A stretch of 64,000 nt of DNA, taken from Pagrus major (taxonomy: Eukaryota > Chordata > Actinopteri > Spariformes > Sparidae). Below the pieces are notes generated by a model. That model was not told the DNA's origin. It saw only the letters and a program-made list of their open reading frames with translations, and ran no database searches. Positions 53,268-64,000 of the stretch are shown here, piece after piece. Both the position numbers and the translations under genes were made by a program. The stretch's first letter is position 1. Every line of letters starts with the position of its first letter. The stretch covers positions 9,168,741 through 9,232,740 of the forward strand of contig NC_133224.1 of assembly GCF_040436345.1 (NCBI RefSeq), in the 5' to 3' direction.

Positions 53268-53419
53268 TGAGGATGATTGTTCCTTGTCTTTATTACAGCC
53301 TACTGTTTGGGGCTGTTTTAGTACAGTCTTTGAAGAAGAAGATGCAGTCCCATTACCTCCAGCATTTTGTTTTATTTAGACATTTGATTGCAGTCTTTAA
53401 GAGTCTTGATTGGCTGTAA

Positions 53420-53662
<243 letters not shown>

Positions 53663-53665
53663 TAA

Positions 53666-55015
<1,350 letters not shown>

Positions 55016-56978
55016 CGCACACAGGGGGCCACTCACTATAATATGCCTTGAGAGCAAATGTACCACAAGGTGTATAAAGACTATGGGAAATAATAAACTG
55101 ACTCACTCGTAAGTGCTGCGTTTAAATTTTGGATACAAAGAAGCTGAAAAAAAATCGGTGGGAGAACGGAGCGAACGCAGGGGGAATCTGAAGGAGGAGT
55201 GACATCATCGCGTTGTCGGCCAACGGGAATAAAGCGAAAAAGTGCTCCTTGCCACGCCCCCCTCTCCTGTGGTTACTTTAGGGACCTGCCTATCCAGTTC
55301 TGGTGTTTGGAATGAGTGAAGTTCCTGCAGGCTCAGAGCACCAGCACCTTTCTACGGGAATCGCAACAACAATACATCCACCGCGTACAAAAAAGTTCTC
55401 TTGAAAGGGAAATATTTTTTGTGCCCCCCCTCCAACCCTCCCAACCCCCCCCTCCCATCACTTGTTTTATAATTATTCCTCTTGTGTTACTTTGCCTTCA
55501 TTTTCCTGACGGGGGGGCTGGATGTATTGTTGTTGGAGGGAGCGCGAGGATGCAGAGGGACACACATAAAACGTGACGATAACATAGTTTTTATGGACCA
55601 AGGATCTTGTATAAGCTTTAGTAAAGGTACATTTTTCTCCATACCTTTTTTGTATTAAACATATAGTACACTTTTGTTACCAAATAGTTTCTATTCTTCC
55701 TCTGAGCTTGGGCTTTTGTTTCCCCCCTTTGAGGTCCAAAATCCCAACCTGTATGTTATTGCGACCTTACTACAAACGCCTGCTTTTTCAGTCTTGGGAC
55801 TGGACTTTTTTTTTTTTGTTTCATTTTGATAATCTTTGCTTCTTCTGTTGGGGAAAAAATTCTGAAGTCTGGGTTGTTTTTATTTACATAAGCGAAGGTT
55901 GTTCTTTTTGTTTGTTTTTTTTAAATTGGGGAATAACCTCAGAGGGCCTATATTTTATCATTGGTTTTTATGAAGTCTTTAAAAAGAAAAGCTTTAAGCA
56001 ACGCCTCTGCCTTGCCTGCAATACTCTATGTGCGCTATGTCTCCTTTCGGAAAGTCTACACATCAGTACATCTCACATGGAGCCATAGCAACATTTGCAG
56101 AATTCATCAAGAACTAGACTTCCAATGTTACGAAAACAAGTCGAGTTTGTCATTTTTCAAACTAATGTAACGAAGTGTAGTGAAAGGATAGCCTTAGTAC
56201 TGTATATTCTTCCTGTCAAACCAGTCACATATCTAATATCATGTATCTGTTGCTCTATTGGTCACTGTATCAGATAACGTAGTGAAACTTGTCTCTCAAC
56301 ACCCAGCGAGGTGTCTTCCAGTGTGTGCTGTAGTTCTGGTGGCATTTATCTCCAAAAAAAAAAAAAAAGAAAGACGGACACTTTTCAATTTGATGTGGCC
56401 TTACTGATAACTTCAATTACATAAAAAAAAAAGAAAAAAAGAAAGGAAAAAAACTTCACATTTTTTCTTATCTGCTGTTTACTCACCTTGGAAGAACCTT
56501 TGCATAGCACAAAAACAAGCTAATGCCTCGCTTCTTATCACGGGAGCTCTCGCCGCTCCGTGCTGTCGTGCAGAGCAGCCTTCTGAAGGATCTCTCGGCC
56601 TTCCTTTTCTTTCGTGTACAAGTACAAATAAGCCCGTTTTTTATTCTCATGCGGTGCACGGCACCTTTTCACTTTTTGGTACAATGTCTCACGAGCGCTG
56701 TAAGCTCTTTTCAGCCTTCTTTTTTTTATACCGAAAAAGAAAAAAATCTCCTGTGGTTTTATTATCTTTGCAGAAACAAGCGTGTGTACATTGAGTAGTT
56801 GCACTCATCATGTGTTCACGGCGACCGCGTCTCCTGTAGGAGTTTAAAGGCCTTCTAAATGTGTATTATTGAAGATGTGCATTTTCCAAAACATAACAGC
56901 AATATTGTACAGGTCATTTCATCGTCTTTGTCCGCCTGAGCACTAGTTCACCAGCCAGCAAATATAAATGTGTGCGCC

Positions 56979-56983
<5 letters not shown>

Positions 56984-57012
<29 letters not shown>

Positions 57013-57024
57013 TATGTGTGTGTG
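56984..57024. repeat. GT microsatellite in the rbpj 3' UTR
   Basis: About 20 GT units with two 'gtat' interruptions. In transcribed RNA, UG repeats can be bound by CELF/TDP-43-type proteins; relevance here is inference. Confidence 0.9.
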
Positions 57025-57485
57025 ACTGTCATATGTGTAGTTGCTGTAATGGATAATGAGTCAGACTCGCTCCATTTCAAAGAGTGCTCCTCCAAAAAGA
57101 TTTAAAAAAAAAGAAAAACGTTGAGGTTTTTCTGTCTTCCACCAGGATCCAAATGTCTGATAATTGTGGGAAAACATTCAAAGGCAATACTTGTGATTTT
57201 ACAGTACAACTGTGTACACTTCCGGGGAAAACAAAAAGAACAACGATACTGTAACTTGAATGTCTGCTTGATGAAGTATTTCTGAATTTTTCTTACAAAC
57301 AAACCCTTGAAATAGGATCAAAAAAGGATTCGCTTGCACCCTCCCCCTTCAATGTAAAAAAGATAAAAGTTAAGTTATGCCCCTCCCCATTTCGCCACCT
57401 GTCAGTCATTAATGTTAAATGTTTTATATTGTAATATTGATATTTTTTAAATTATTGGTACAAAGTCTCCCCTTGTCTTATGTCA

Positions 57486-57491
57486 AATAAA
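57486..57491 (+). terminator. rbpj: Candidate internal poly(A) signal
   Basis: AATAAA followed by an A-rich stretch and, about 45 nt on, a GU/U-rich element ('gtgtattttttt'). Confidence 0.5.
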
Positions 57492-58981
57492 AAAAAAAAG
57501 AAAAGTGCATTATTGCCCGTGCTGCCTAGGTCGGCCTGGGAGTGTATTTTTTTAAAGAGGCCACTTCCTGTCTATCCTGGAAACCGTCGAGGAATTGGTG
57601 CTGCAGCCGTAGTGTAGCATCCAAAACCTGAAAATATTTCTTGCGCTTCTTCACGCTGAACTCTTGCAGGTCGACCTGAACCCTTTACTCTGCAGGATGG
57701 AGGTCACGAAATCTTAACTGTAGATTTTTAACCTGAGTGTTTTTTCTATGTTTACTAGCTCTAAATTCAGCGAGTTTTTAACATTAGCATCCTCCTCCAC
57801 CTCCTCCTCCTCCTCCTCGAAGCTTGGATATTTTTTGGGTTTTTGTTTACATGTCGCCTCTTTAGGCTAACCCACCCCTCTGGCTCCTCTTCATCGCCTC
57901 ACGCGAGTCTGAGCTTTGTCACTAATAAAAAAGGGGGTGATGCATGTTTTTTTTTTTTAAGAAAAAAAATGTGTCGCCTTGACAATCCGAGCTGGTTTAC
58001 AGTTTATTTTTCTCTTCAAAACGCCTGGAGTTTGAAGAGATAGGGAGGAATAACTTGATGCCTCATTCATAAAGGGGATAAAAGCGGTCAAAATAATGTT
58101 ACATGCCTTCTTTAAAGACGCACGCTGTATTAATAACCTGGCGACAAAGCTTTCAGAGAGGTAAACAAAAACATCTCATTAGCGATGCTTTTTACAAAAT
58201 ATCTTAACTGGTTTCTTTCTCTTTGTGTGTCTGGTCATACTTGTTTTGCTCTTCCAAAAGCAGCTGTTTCTTGTGTTTGTTTGTTTTTTTATAATGAGCT
58301 CTGAACAATGTATGTATCCTCTAATATGCCAAATGTCTTTTTATAATGTAGTTTTCATGCACTGCTAAACAAAACAGGGCAGAGTGAGAGGCAGCTTTAA
58401 ACAAATAAAAAAAAAAAGGAGTGTGGAGCCCTTCTCTGTCGCACTCAGCCTTACTTCTCCTTAAGACTATTTGGCTGTTTGCACTACAGAGCGCTAACCT
58501 TTTCTTTTTTTTTTCTCTCTCACACATTTCATCCTCACTCTTTATCGCTCATGTTTATGTATGTACATTTGGAGTTTCACCCCCTTTCTTTTTGTTTTTA
58601 ACATGCAGCCTGTTATGCTTAGCTTTGCTACAGTCGGATCACTTTTTTTGTTGTCATTTCCCTCCTCTTCTTCTTCTTCTTCTTCTCCATGCCCTTTCAC
58701 TATCTTTCACTCTCACTGTATCTGTGTATTATTCTAGTAAATGGTAAGCAGAGGTGTCATTGTGGTAGTATACTCAGTGCTCAAAGGGTTGCTGATGGTA
58801 GAAACCTGTGCCGTTTGTAACATTTAGCAATAACGTCAAAACAAAGGGGACGGTTTTTTGATAACATACGTTAGTTTGTTTTTGTACATATTGCAGCTCC
58901 AGGTCATGCTCAAATCTGTATGTCATTAAAAGAAGAAAAAAAAACGAGAAAAAAACTTGCAATATTGGCATAAAAATGAGA

Positions 58982-58987
58982 AATAAA
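58982..58987 (+). terminator. rbpj: Candidate distal poly(A) signal of rbpj
   Basis: AATAAA followed within 30 nt by 'ctttgtgttcattttttta', a typical downstream element. It is the last good signal before a transposon begins at 59132. Confidence 0.5.
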
Positions 58988-59131
58988 AAAGTGATATAAA
59001 ATCTCACTTTGTGTTCATTTTTTTATCGTCATCAGAAGCGTTAGCATGTACGTTTTTTTTTTTTTACACTTCAGGTTTTAACTGCAAGAGTACAAATGAC
59101 TTCCTGTGTCCTCTTATGTAAAGAATAAACA

Positions 59132-59551
59132 TTAACACTTTATAATAACCATCATTAAAGGGGCTTTACATGTATTAATCCACTAACATAAACACAGAAA
59201 TTCCACAGAGCCCCTTTTGATAAATAGTAAATCCATAGTTAATTAAACCTAAGTTGATAGTTACGTGACTGTCAACAAACCACAAAATGCTTTATAAACC
59301 ATTTATTACGCAATTGTTTATTTTAAAGTTGCAAATGTTTATTGTACTTTGTAAATGGTTATTAAATACTGGGTAGTTCATCTTTTAACATTTGGATGAT
59401 CATTGTAAAGTTAACTGCTGTTTATAAATCTTTTCTATTGCTTAGCTGATGGTTTATAAAGCATTTCATTGTCCAACAATGAAGTAACTTAACTAAAGTA
59501 TAATTAGCTATAAGTCTACCATTTATTAATGACTGTTATTATAAAGTGTTA
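59132..59551. mobile_element. MITE with 'taacactttataataac' ends
   Basis: The left end TTAACACTTTATAATAACCA matches the reverse complement of the right end (GTAACACTTTATAATAACAG). The internal sequence is AT-rich and non-coding. Its ends match a kind of short element frequent in fish genomes, but the superfamily is not assigned. Confidence 0.75.
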
Positions 59552-59895
59552 CCAAATAAACATTTCCTGCAGTGACAGGTAAGCATCTCCCAGTGGCTGC
59601 AGGGTCACAGCGGTTCTTCTTTGCCCAGATGGAGCTCTTATCCCTGGGAAGAAGTCCCAGCAGATTCCCCCGTATCTTTCCGCCACTTGTCTGGGCCCTA
59701 ATGCCCTCTGTCCTTTAGATCCACTTTTATTAAAGCCGTTAAAAGCTCCAGGTTACTCTGCCCGGAGTCTCTTGCAGATGCAGTTGCACACTGCGCACCC
59801 GAGGTCTTTATATGGTCAACCAGACATTGGATATTCTGAGGTGGGTTGTGTGTCTGTAGGACACATTACCGTTCCCAGAACTGCTTTCAGATGCA

Positions 59896-60903
59896 CAGTG
59901 GGGTCAAAAAGTCTGAGACGACGACCTAAAATACTTCTATTTCGTGTTTATTTCAGATTTATTTTAAGAGTTGAATCGTTGAAATTAATGTCAGAATATC
60001 AACAAAACACTCAAGGTGGCATGGATTCCACAAGTTTGTTCAAAATCTGATGACTCATGTTATCCCAGCATGATTTGACAGTTTTCCATAAAGCTTTCTT
60101 GCTTAAATGATAGTAGGTACTGGAGCTGGCATGGACTCCACAAATTTGTTGTCAAATCTGCATACTTTGCAGGGACTCCTTGATCTCTTTTTTTGGTCTT
60201 CAAGTAGATTTCGCAAAGCTTTGAGGTGTGTTTGGGGTCAAACTTGTAGAGTCCATGCCAGCTTGAGTGCATGGTCTTATTAAAGCAAAAGGGGGCCATA
60301 CCAAACACTAAGATATTCTGAAATTCATGGAGATTTTAGTCTTTGGTATGTCCCCGTTTTGCTTTAATGACACTCCTGCTGGCATGGACTCCCAAACACA
60401 CCTCAAGGCTTTGTAAGAACTACTTGAAGACCAAAGAGTGCGGAGTCCTAACTACCATGGACTTCCCTCCAGTCACCTGGCATCAAAATGCCATTGATGA
60501 AACACTGTAAAATCATGTTGGGATGACATGGGTGATCAACTTGTGGAGTCCATGCCAGCTTGAGTGCATCCTCTTATTTAACCAAAAGGGGGGCACACCA
60601 AATACGATGATAATAATAAGATCATCTGAAACTGATGGAAATTTTAGTCTTTGGTATGTCCCTGTTTTGCTTTAATGACACTCCTCCTGGCATGGACACC
60701 ACAAGTTTGTCCCCAAACAAACCTCAAAGCTTTGCAAGAACTTATAAAAGACCAAAGAATACTAAGGAGTCCTAACTGTCATGGACCTTCTTCCACAGTC
60801 ACCTGACATCAACCCCATGGAGTCCATGCCCAAAAAATAGTTGTATATTCGAAAACAAATGCAAAATAAAAGTATTTTGACCGATGGACTTTTTGGCCCT
60901 ACG
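59896..60903. mobile_element. Tc1/mariner-like non-autonomous element with internal direct and inverted repeats
   Basis: The outer ends are imperfect inverted repeats of about 45 bp: 'cagtggggtcaaaaagtctga...taaaatacttctattt' on the left and 'aaataaaagtattttgacc...ggactttttggccctac' on the right. CAGTGGGGTCAAAAAG-type ends are typical of fish Tc1-like elements. Inside, a block containing 'agtctttggtatgtccc' and 'gctttaatgacactcct' occurs twice in direct orientation about 309 bp apart (about 60338 and 60647) and once inverted (about 60200-60310). 'ggcatggactcc' or its complement occurs many times. No transposase is present. Confidence 0.75.
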
Positions 60904-61523
60904 TTACATAAAAAACCTGTAAAATCACTGGGATTACATTCAGTTATGTGCCCACAGGTTTAGCAGGACTTCCAACAAAATAGGCACATCGTCATGCAAT
61001 AAAAGTTCAAACATCTTCAGAATTTACACAACAATATTGAGGTCACACAATGAACATTGCCACATTTCGACACAAGAAAAACAAAAAGGTAATAAGTTGC
61101 TACATTGACGCTGCTATATTTAACAGTAAGAATCAGCGGTGCCGGGAATTCACTCTTTGAAGAAGAGGGGATACAGGTGTTCAAAGTCCCACACATGATA
61201 AGGCCTCTCTCCAGTTCCCACAGTACACACAGTACAAGCCCCTTCGGCACACAAACACACATACACACACACACACAGTGGGTCAAGGACGATAGCAGGG
61301 CTGTTTGTGCACTGGAGGATTGTTTGGAAGCTGCTTACGCTGCAGCACTGCAGCGTGACAGGCATGTTTTTGACCCTCCAGCATCTAAAAGAAATTAAAG
61401 GGTTTACATTACTGCTGACTGTTTTGTTTATTTGATTTCTTTTGTGTACTTTCCCGGCTTCAAGGCTGCCAGTAGTTTCCAACCATTTCCATACAAGAAG
61501 TCAAATGTTTGAACTGTTTAATC

Positions 61524-61862
61524 CAAAGGAATGGGCTGACATTTTGGTAAATACGCTTATTTTCTTTCTCTCTGCGTTAGGTATGGAGCTACAGTAATGT
61601 CAGGGGGTGATTAGCTTAGCTTAGCATGCAATGTATTCGTAAGTAAAGTTTTCCCAAATCTGCCTGATTAAGGATGAAACAAGTGTTAAATTGTGGTTTT
61701 AAATGTGTTGGTAGTATTACTGGCGACATTGGACATGCTAGCGGTTTCTTGCTAATCGCTAAGCTAACTGCCTCCCAGCTCTAGCTCCATACGGTAACGA
61801 TCTTTTCATTTAACTCTGGACAAGAAGGCAATTCCCCCAAATGTCAAACACTTTCTTTAAAG
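61524..61862. mobile_element. Full-length short copy of the 'agcttagc' DNA transposon
   Basis: Both ends are present as inverted repeats. The left is 'aaggaatgggctgacattttggtaaatacgctt' and the right '...caaatgtcaaacactttcttta'. 'agcttagcttagcatgca' lies in the left half and 'cgctaagctaactgcc' in the right. This copy shows the family's palindromic structure most clearly. Confidence 0.8.
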
Positions 61863-62584
61863 CTGTGTTGAGAACCAATGGCTGCCTGGAACGTAGGAAG
61901 AGCAGTTGACTAAACAATCTCCCCTCAAGGTCTATGTAGACATTTAAAACCTGATTCATGGAAAGACGGGATGACAGATTTTAGCCAACCAAGCCGGCTG
62001 GAGGATAGCATCTTGAAAACGTTGCGCAGTGCCACTCAACAATAGTGTTAAGCTCTCTACCAGAAATCAGGCTGAAGAGCTTTTGATCGTATCACATCTT
62101 CACCAGCACATGGAGTTTAGCCCAGTTGTCAAATGTAGATGTGCAAATTCCCCTTTTTCCCCTGAGCACTTTCTGTCCATGTTGGCTTCAAAGTTAGTTT
62201 CACAATTGGACCATTCCCGCTACAACCGGACCACTCCGCTGATAAAGATGAGATACGGTCAAAGGCTCCAGAACAGTTAGTTCCCTTGAGGTGAGATTCA
62301 TATTCATGTTTTTTGAGGCATCAGGTGGGTTCAGTTCATCCCGTCCCATCATGTGAACGGTTTCATTAGAGATAAGTAAGAAAATGTGTCCTTTTTTTGT
62401 AATTTGTCTGAACTGGTCCTATTTTGCAGTCTAAAACCTTCTTGCATTGATTGTGGTTTTGGATCCTTCTCTCCTGATGCACAAAGACTATTTGGTCCCT
62501 GTACAGTTACATATTCAGACACCACTGGTTGAAGTAGAGGAACAACTAAAAAAAGAGTATATGGAGAGTGGTATTCTACATTAA

Positions 62585-62902
62585 AGGTGCACTACGTAGT
62601 GTTAAGACATTTTAATCAGAAGACAAAGATCTTCATTGAGTGATTTTTTTTTTTTTGTCAAAACAAAATAAATAAACAAACTGACCTTAAAGGACAACAC
62701 AGTTTCATACGTCGTACTTTGTTTATATGTGGCGGACCCTGCCACCTTTCTAGCTTCAAACAGTGTTCTGGCACCTTATTTTCGTCTGAGAACAGCTTGT
62801 TTATTCAGTTATGGAAAAAATAAATATTCATGAGTTTGTATCAACTCATTTATATTAAAATTCTGATCTTGAAGTTCTTCTCCAAAACTGCATAGTGCCC
62901 CT
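62585..62902. mobile_element. MITE flanked by TTAA
   Basis: The left end AGGTGCACTACGTAGT pairs with the reverse complement of the right end (AGGGGCACTATGCAGT). TTAA flanks both sides (62581-62584, 62903-62906), the target preference of piggyBac-type elements. It lies downstream of the cckar stop and may fall in its 3' UTR. Confidence 0.75.
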
Positions 62903-62906
62903 TTAA

Positions 62907-63184
62907 TTGATATTCTGCTTCATAGAAAAACACTCCCTTGCTATGTTAGACTTGAGGTCCTTCAAGGCTTCATATGACCGGGCATCCACCTTGTTAACAA
63001 CCTCGTGTTGACCTGCTGTGAGAGCATCACGTCACACTCCAAGCTAAAGCATCGTAGCTGCTCATAAGGCAGTCCCATAAGCACTGTGAGGCCTTTACGT
63101 TAGGACAACACAGACTCCCCTCAAGTGTTTTCACTCAGCTCTTACACACACACACACACACACAAACAAACATATCAGTCCAGT
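62907..63184 (-). other. Probable cckar 3' UTR / flank
   Basis: No coding sequence. A short CA repeat lies at about 63146-63164. A possible AATAAA for the - strand lies at about 62800-62805, inside the neighbouring MITE. The extent of the transcript is unknown. Confidence 0.4.
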
Positions 63185-63757
63185 TTAGGTCAGCTCACTC
63201 CACGCTGATGTACGGATGCCGGTGTAGGTGAAGCGTGTGCTGCCTCCGCTTGGCGGTGTATGGCCGTTCTGCTCAGCCGTCTTTGCCCCCGCTCTAGATC
63301 TGCCCACTTCCCCTTTAGCCGTCCCAGCTGACCTCCCCAAGCCGCCGCTCCTCCTTAAGCAGCTGCAGCAGGTGAACGTGGCGAGCATCCCCTGGCGGAA
63401 GCGCTTGTTCATGAAGCAGTAAATGATGGGGTTGACACAGGCCGAGGTGTAGGACAGCAGGTGGATGAAGGAGATAGGCGCGCCGGTCAGGCGGTAGGCC
63501 GAGCGCCGGTCGAAAGCCTGCCAGGCGTTGACCACAAAGACGGGAGTCCAGCAGAGGAAGAAGAGGAAGACGATGACCAGGAGCATGCGGATCACGCGCT
63601 TCTTGGCCACCAGGTTGGCTGTAGAGCTGCTGCTGCACACGCGGCCCACCGTGGCTTTGCTGCTGGAGTTGGCGAAGTTTCCTGTGATGCTCTTCCTTTT
63701 AGACGGCTGCATGTAACAGCCATCACTGTCTCCGGGCTTGATGCTGCCTGTGCTGGA
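63185..63757 (-). CDS. cckar: Cholecystokinin receptor (CCKAR-type), last exon, partial gene
   Basis: This is a G-protein-coupled receptor for CCK peptides at the plasma membrane, signalling mainly through Gq. The exon holds the end of intracellular loop 3 (GDSDGCYMQPSKRKS, then AKKRVIRM), TM6 with the CWTP toggle motif (LLVIVFLFFLCWTPVFVVNA), TM7 with the NPIIY form of NPxxY (FIHLLSYTSACVNPIIYCFM), helix 8 (NKRFRQG) and a Cys pair suited to palmitoylation (TCCSC). It ends with a tail terminating WSELT and TAA. The sequence alone does not cleanly separate CCKAR from CCKBR; the adjacent rbpj favours CCKAR. The acceptor is taken as '...gacagacag' just above 63757; nearby CAGs make the boundary uncertain by a few codons. 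The earlier exons (TM1-5, DRY motif) lie beyond the window. Confidence 0.87.
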   Translation of the reverse strand, partial: SSTGSIKPGDSDGCYMQPSKRKSITGNFANSSSKATVGRVCSSSSTANLVAKKRVIRMLLVIVFLFFLCWTPVFVVNAWQAFDRRSAYRLTGAPISFIHLLSYTSACVNPIIYCFMNKRFRQGMLATFTCCSCLRRSGGLGRSAGTAKGEVGRSRAGAKTAEQNGHTPPSGGSTRFTYTGIRTSAWSELT

Positions 63758-64000
63758 CTGTCTGTCTGTCAGGGGAGAGGATGTGAAAAGAAGAAGATCA
63801 GAGTGCAATTTTATCAGCAGCGGGAGCAAAAGCCCTCATGACATGAAAAGTCGGGTCACGTCTGTCACCTACAAATGGAACATTTTTCTGAAAGCTAGGG
63901 CAGCTTTTTCAGACGATCAGGATGCAATCGTCACGTCATTTGTCAATTTAAAGGATAAGTGTGGCGATATTCCGTATTTTTCTCATTGTCAAAAAAAAAA
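63758..64000 (-). other. cckar: cckar intron (partial)
   Basis: Sequence upstream of the last exon on the - strand: a pyrimidine-containing acceptor region, then non-coding sequence to the window edge. No further exon is visible. Confidence 0.7.

Larger units (their letters stand above)
55016..59005 (+). other. rbpj: rbpj 3' UTR (probable extent)
   Basis: This unbroken, U-rich non-coding stretch follows the stop codon. Candidate poly(A) signals AATAAA lie at 55092, 55228, 57486 and 58982, with ATTAAA near 55655. The last one is followed by a GU/U-rich stretch ('ctttgtgttcattttttta'). A long 3' UTR fits vertebrate RBPJ. A GT microsatellite lies within it. Alternative ends are likely, but none can be confirmed from sequence. 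Confidence 0.65.

Noticed and set aside
63461..63841. 126-codon + strand frame opposite the receptor exon
   Set aside because: Antisense shadow of the cckar coding exon, whose own frame has clear TM6/TM7 motifs.

Overview
The window is vertebrate nuclear DNA, almost certainly from a percomorph teleost. The protein-coding content is split into short exons with GT-AG introns. The non-coding sequence is full of long CA/GT microsatellites and small non-autonomous DNA transposons of types common in spiny-rayed fish, including the 'agcttagcttagcac...actggaaacaggg' family and the 'tagggctgcaac...gattaatc' family. There are no operons, CRISPR arrays or other prokaryotic features.

Two genes are present. 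The main one is rbpj (CSL / Su(H) / CBF1), the DNA-binding transcription factor of the Notch pathway, on the + strand. I reconstruct a complete 11-exon coding sequence: 6658-6677, 39141-39179, 47178-47273, 49708-49873, 50175-50349, 52038-52175, 52449-52561, 53055-53195, 53444-53599, 53687-53790 and 54691-55015. Together these are 1473 nt, or 490 codons plus TAA, with every junction in frame. The first exon encodes only the MAPVVTG start. Intron 1 is about 32.5 kb and intron 2 about 8 kb; the other introns are 87 nt to 2.4 kb. A TATA-less, CpG-containing, pyrimidine-rich promoter lies at about 6240-6657. A long 3' UTR probably runs to about 59.0 kb. The second gene is the last exon of a cholecystokinin receptor, most likely cckar, on the - strand at 63185-63757. 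Its upstream exons lie beyond the right edge. The two genes converge tail to tail, matching the RBPJ-CCKAR neighbourhood of other vertebrates.

By region: 1-6.2 kb is upstream intergenic DNA with transposon relics. 6.24-6.68 kb is the promoter and exon 1. 6.7-39.1 kb is intron 1, repeat-rich, including an 8-bp-TSD hAT element at 21.28-22.17 kb. 39.1-47.2 kb is exon 2 and intron 2. 47.2-55.0 kb is the exon cluster, with a striking fold-back element inside intron 5. 55.0-59.0 kb is the 3' UTR. 59.1-63.1 kb is convergent intergenic DNA with several inverted-repeat elements. 63.19-64.0 kb is cckar.

The most interesting signals are two perfect RBPJ-binding octamers inside rbpj's own promoter, one fused to an E-box; a fold-back element with roughly 130-nt identical ends and minisatellite arms; a 39-nt phase-symmetric exon followed directly by a long CA tract; and a composite inverted/direct-repeat transposon between the two genes. 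I see no evidence of a wholly new biological system.
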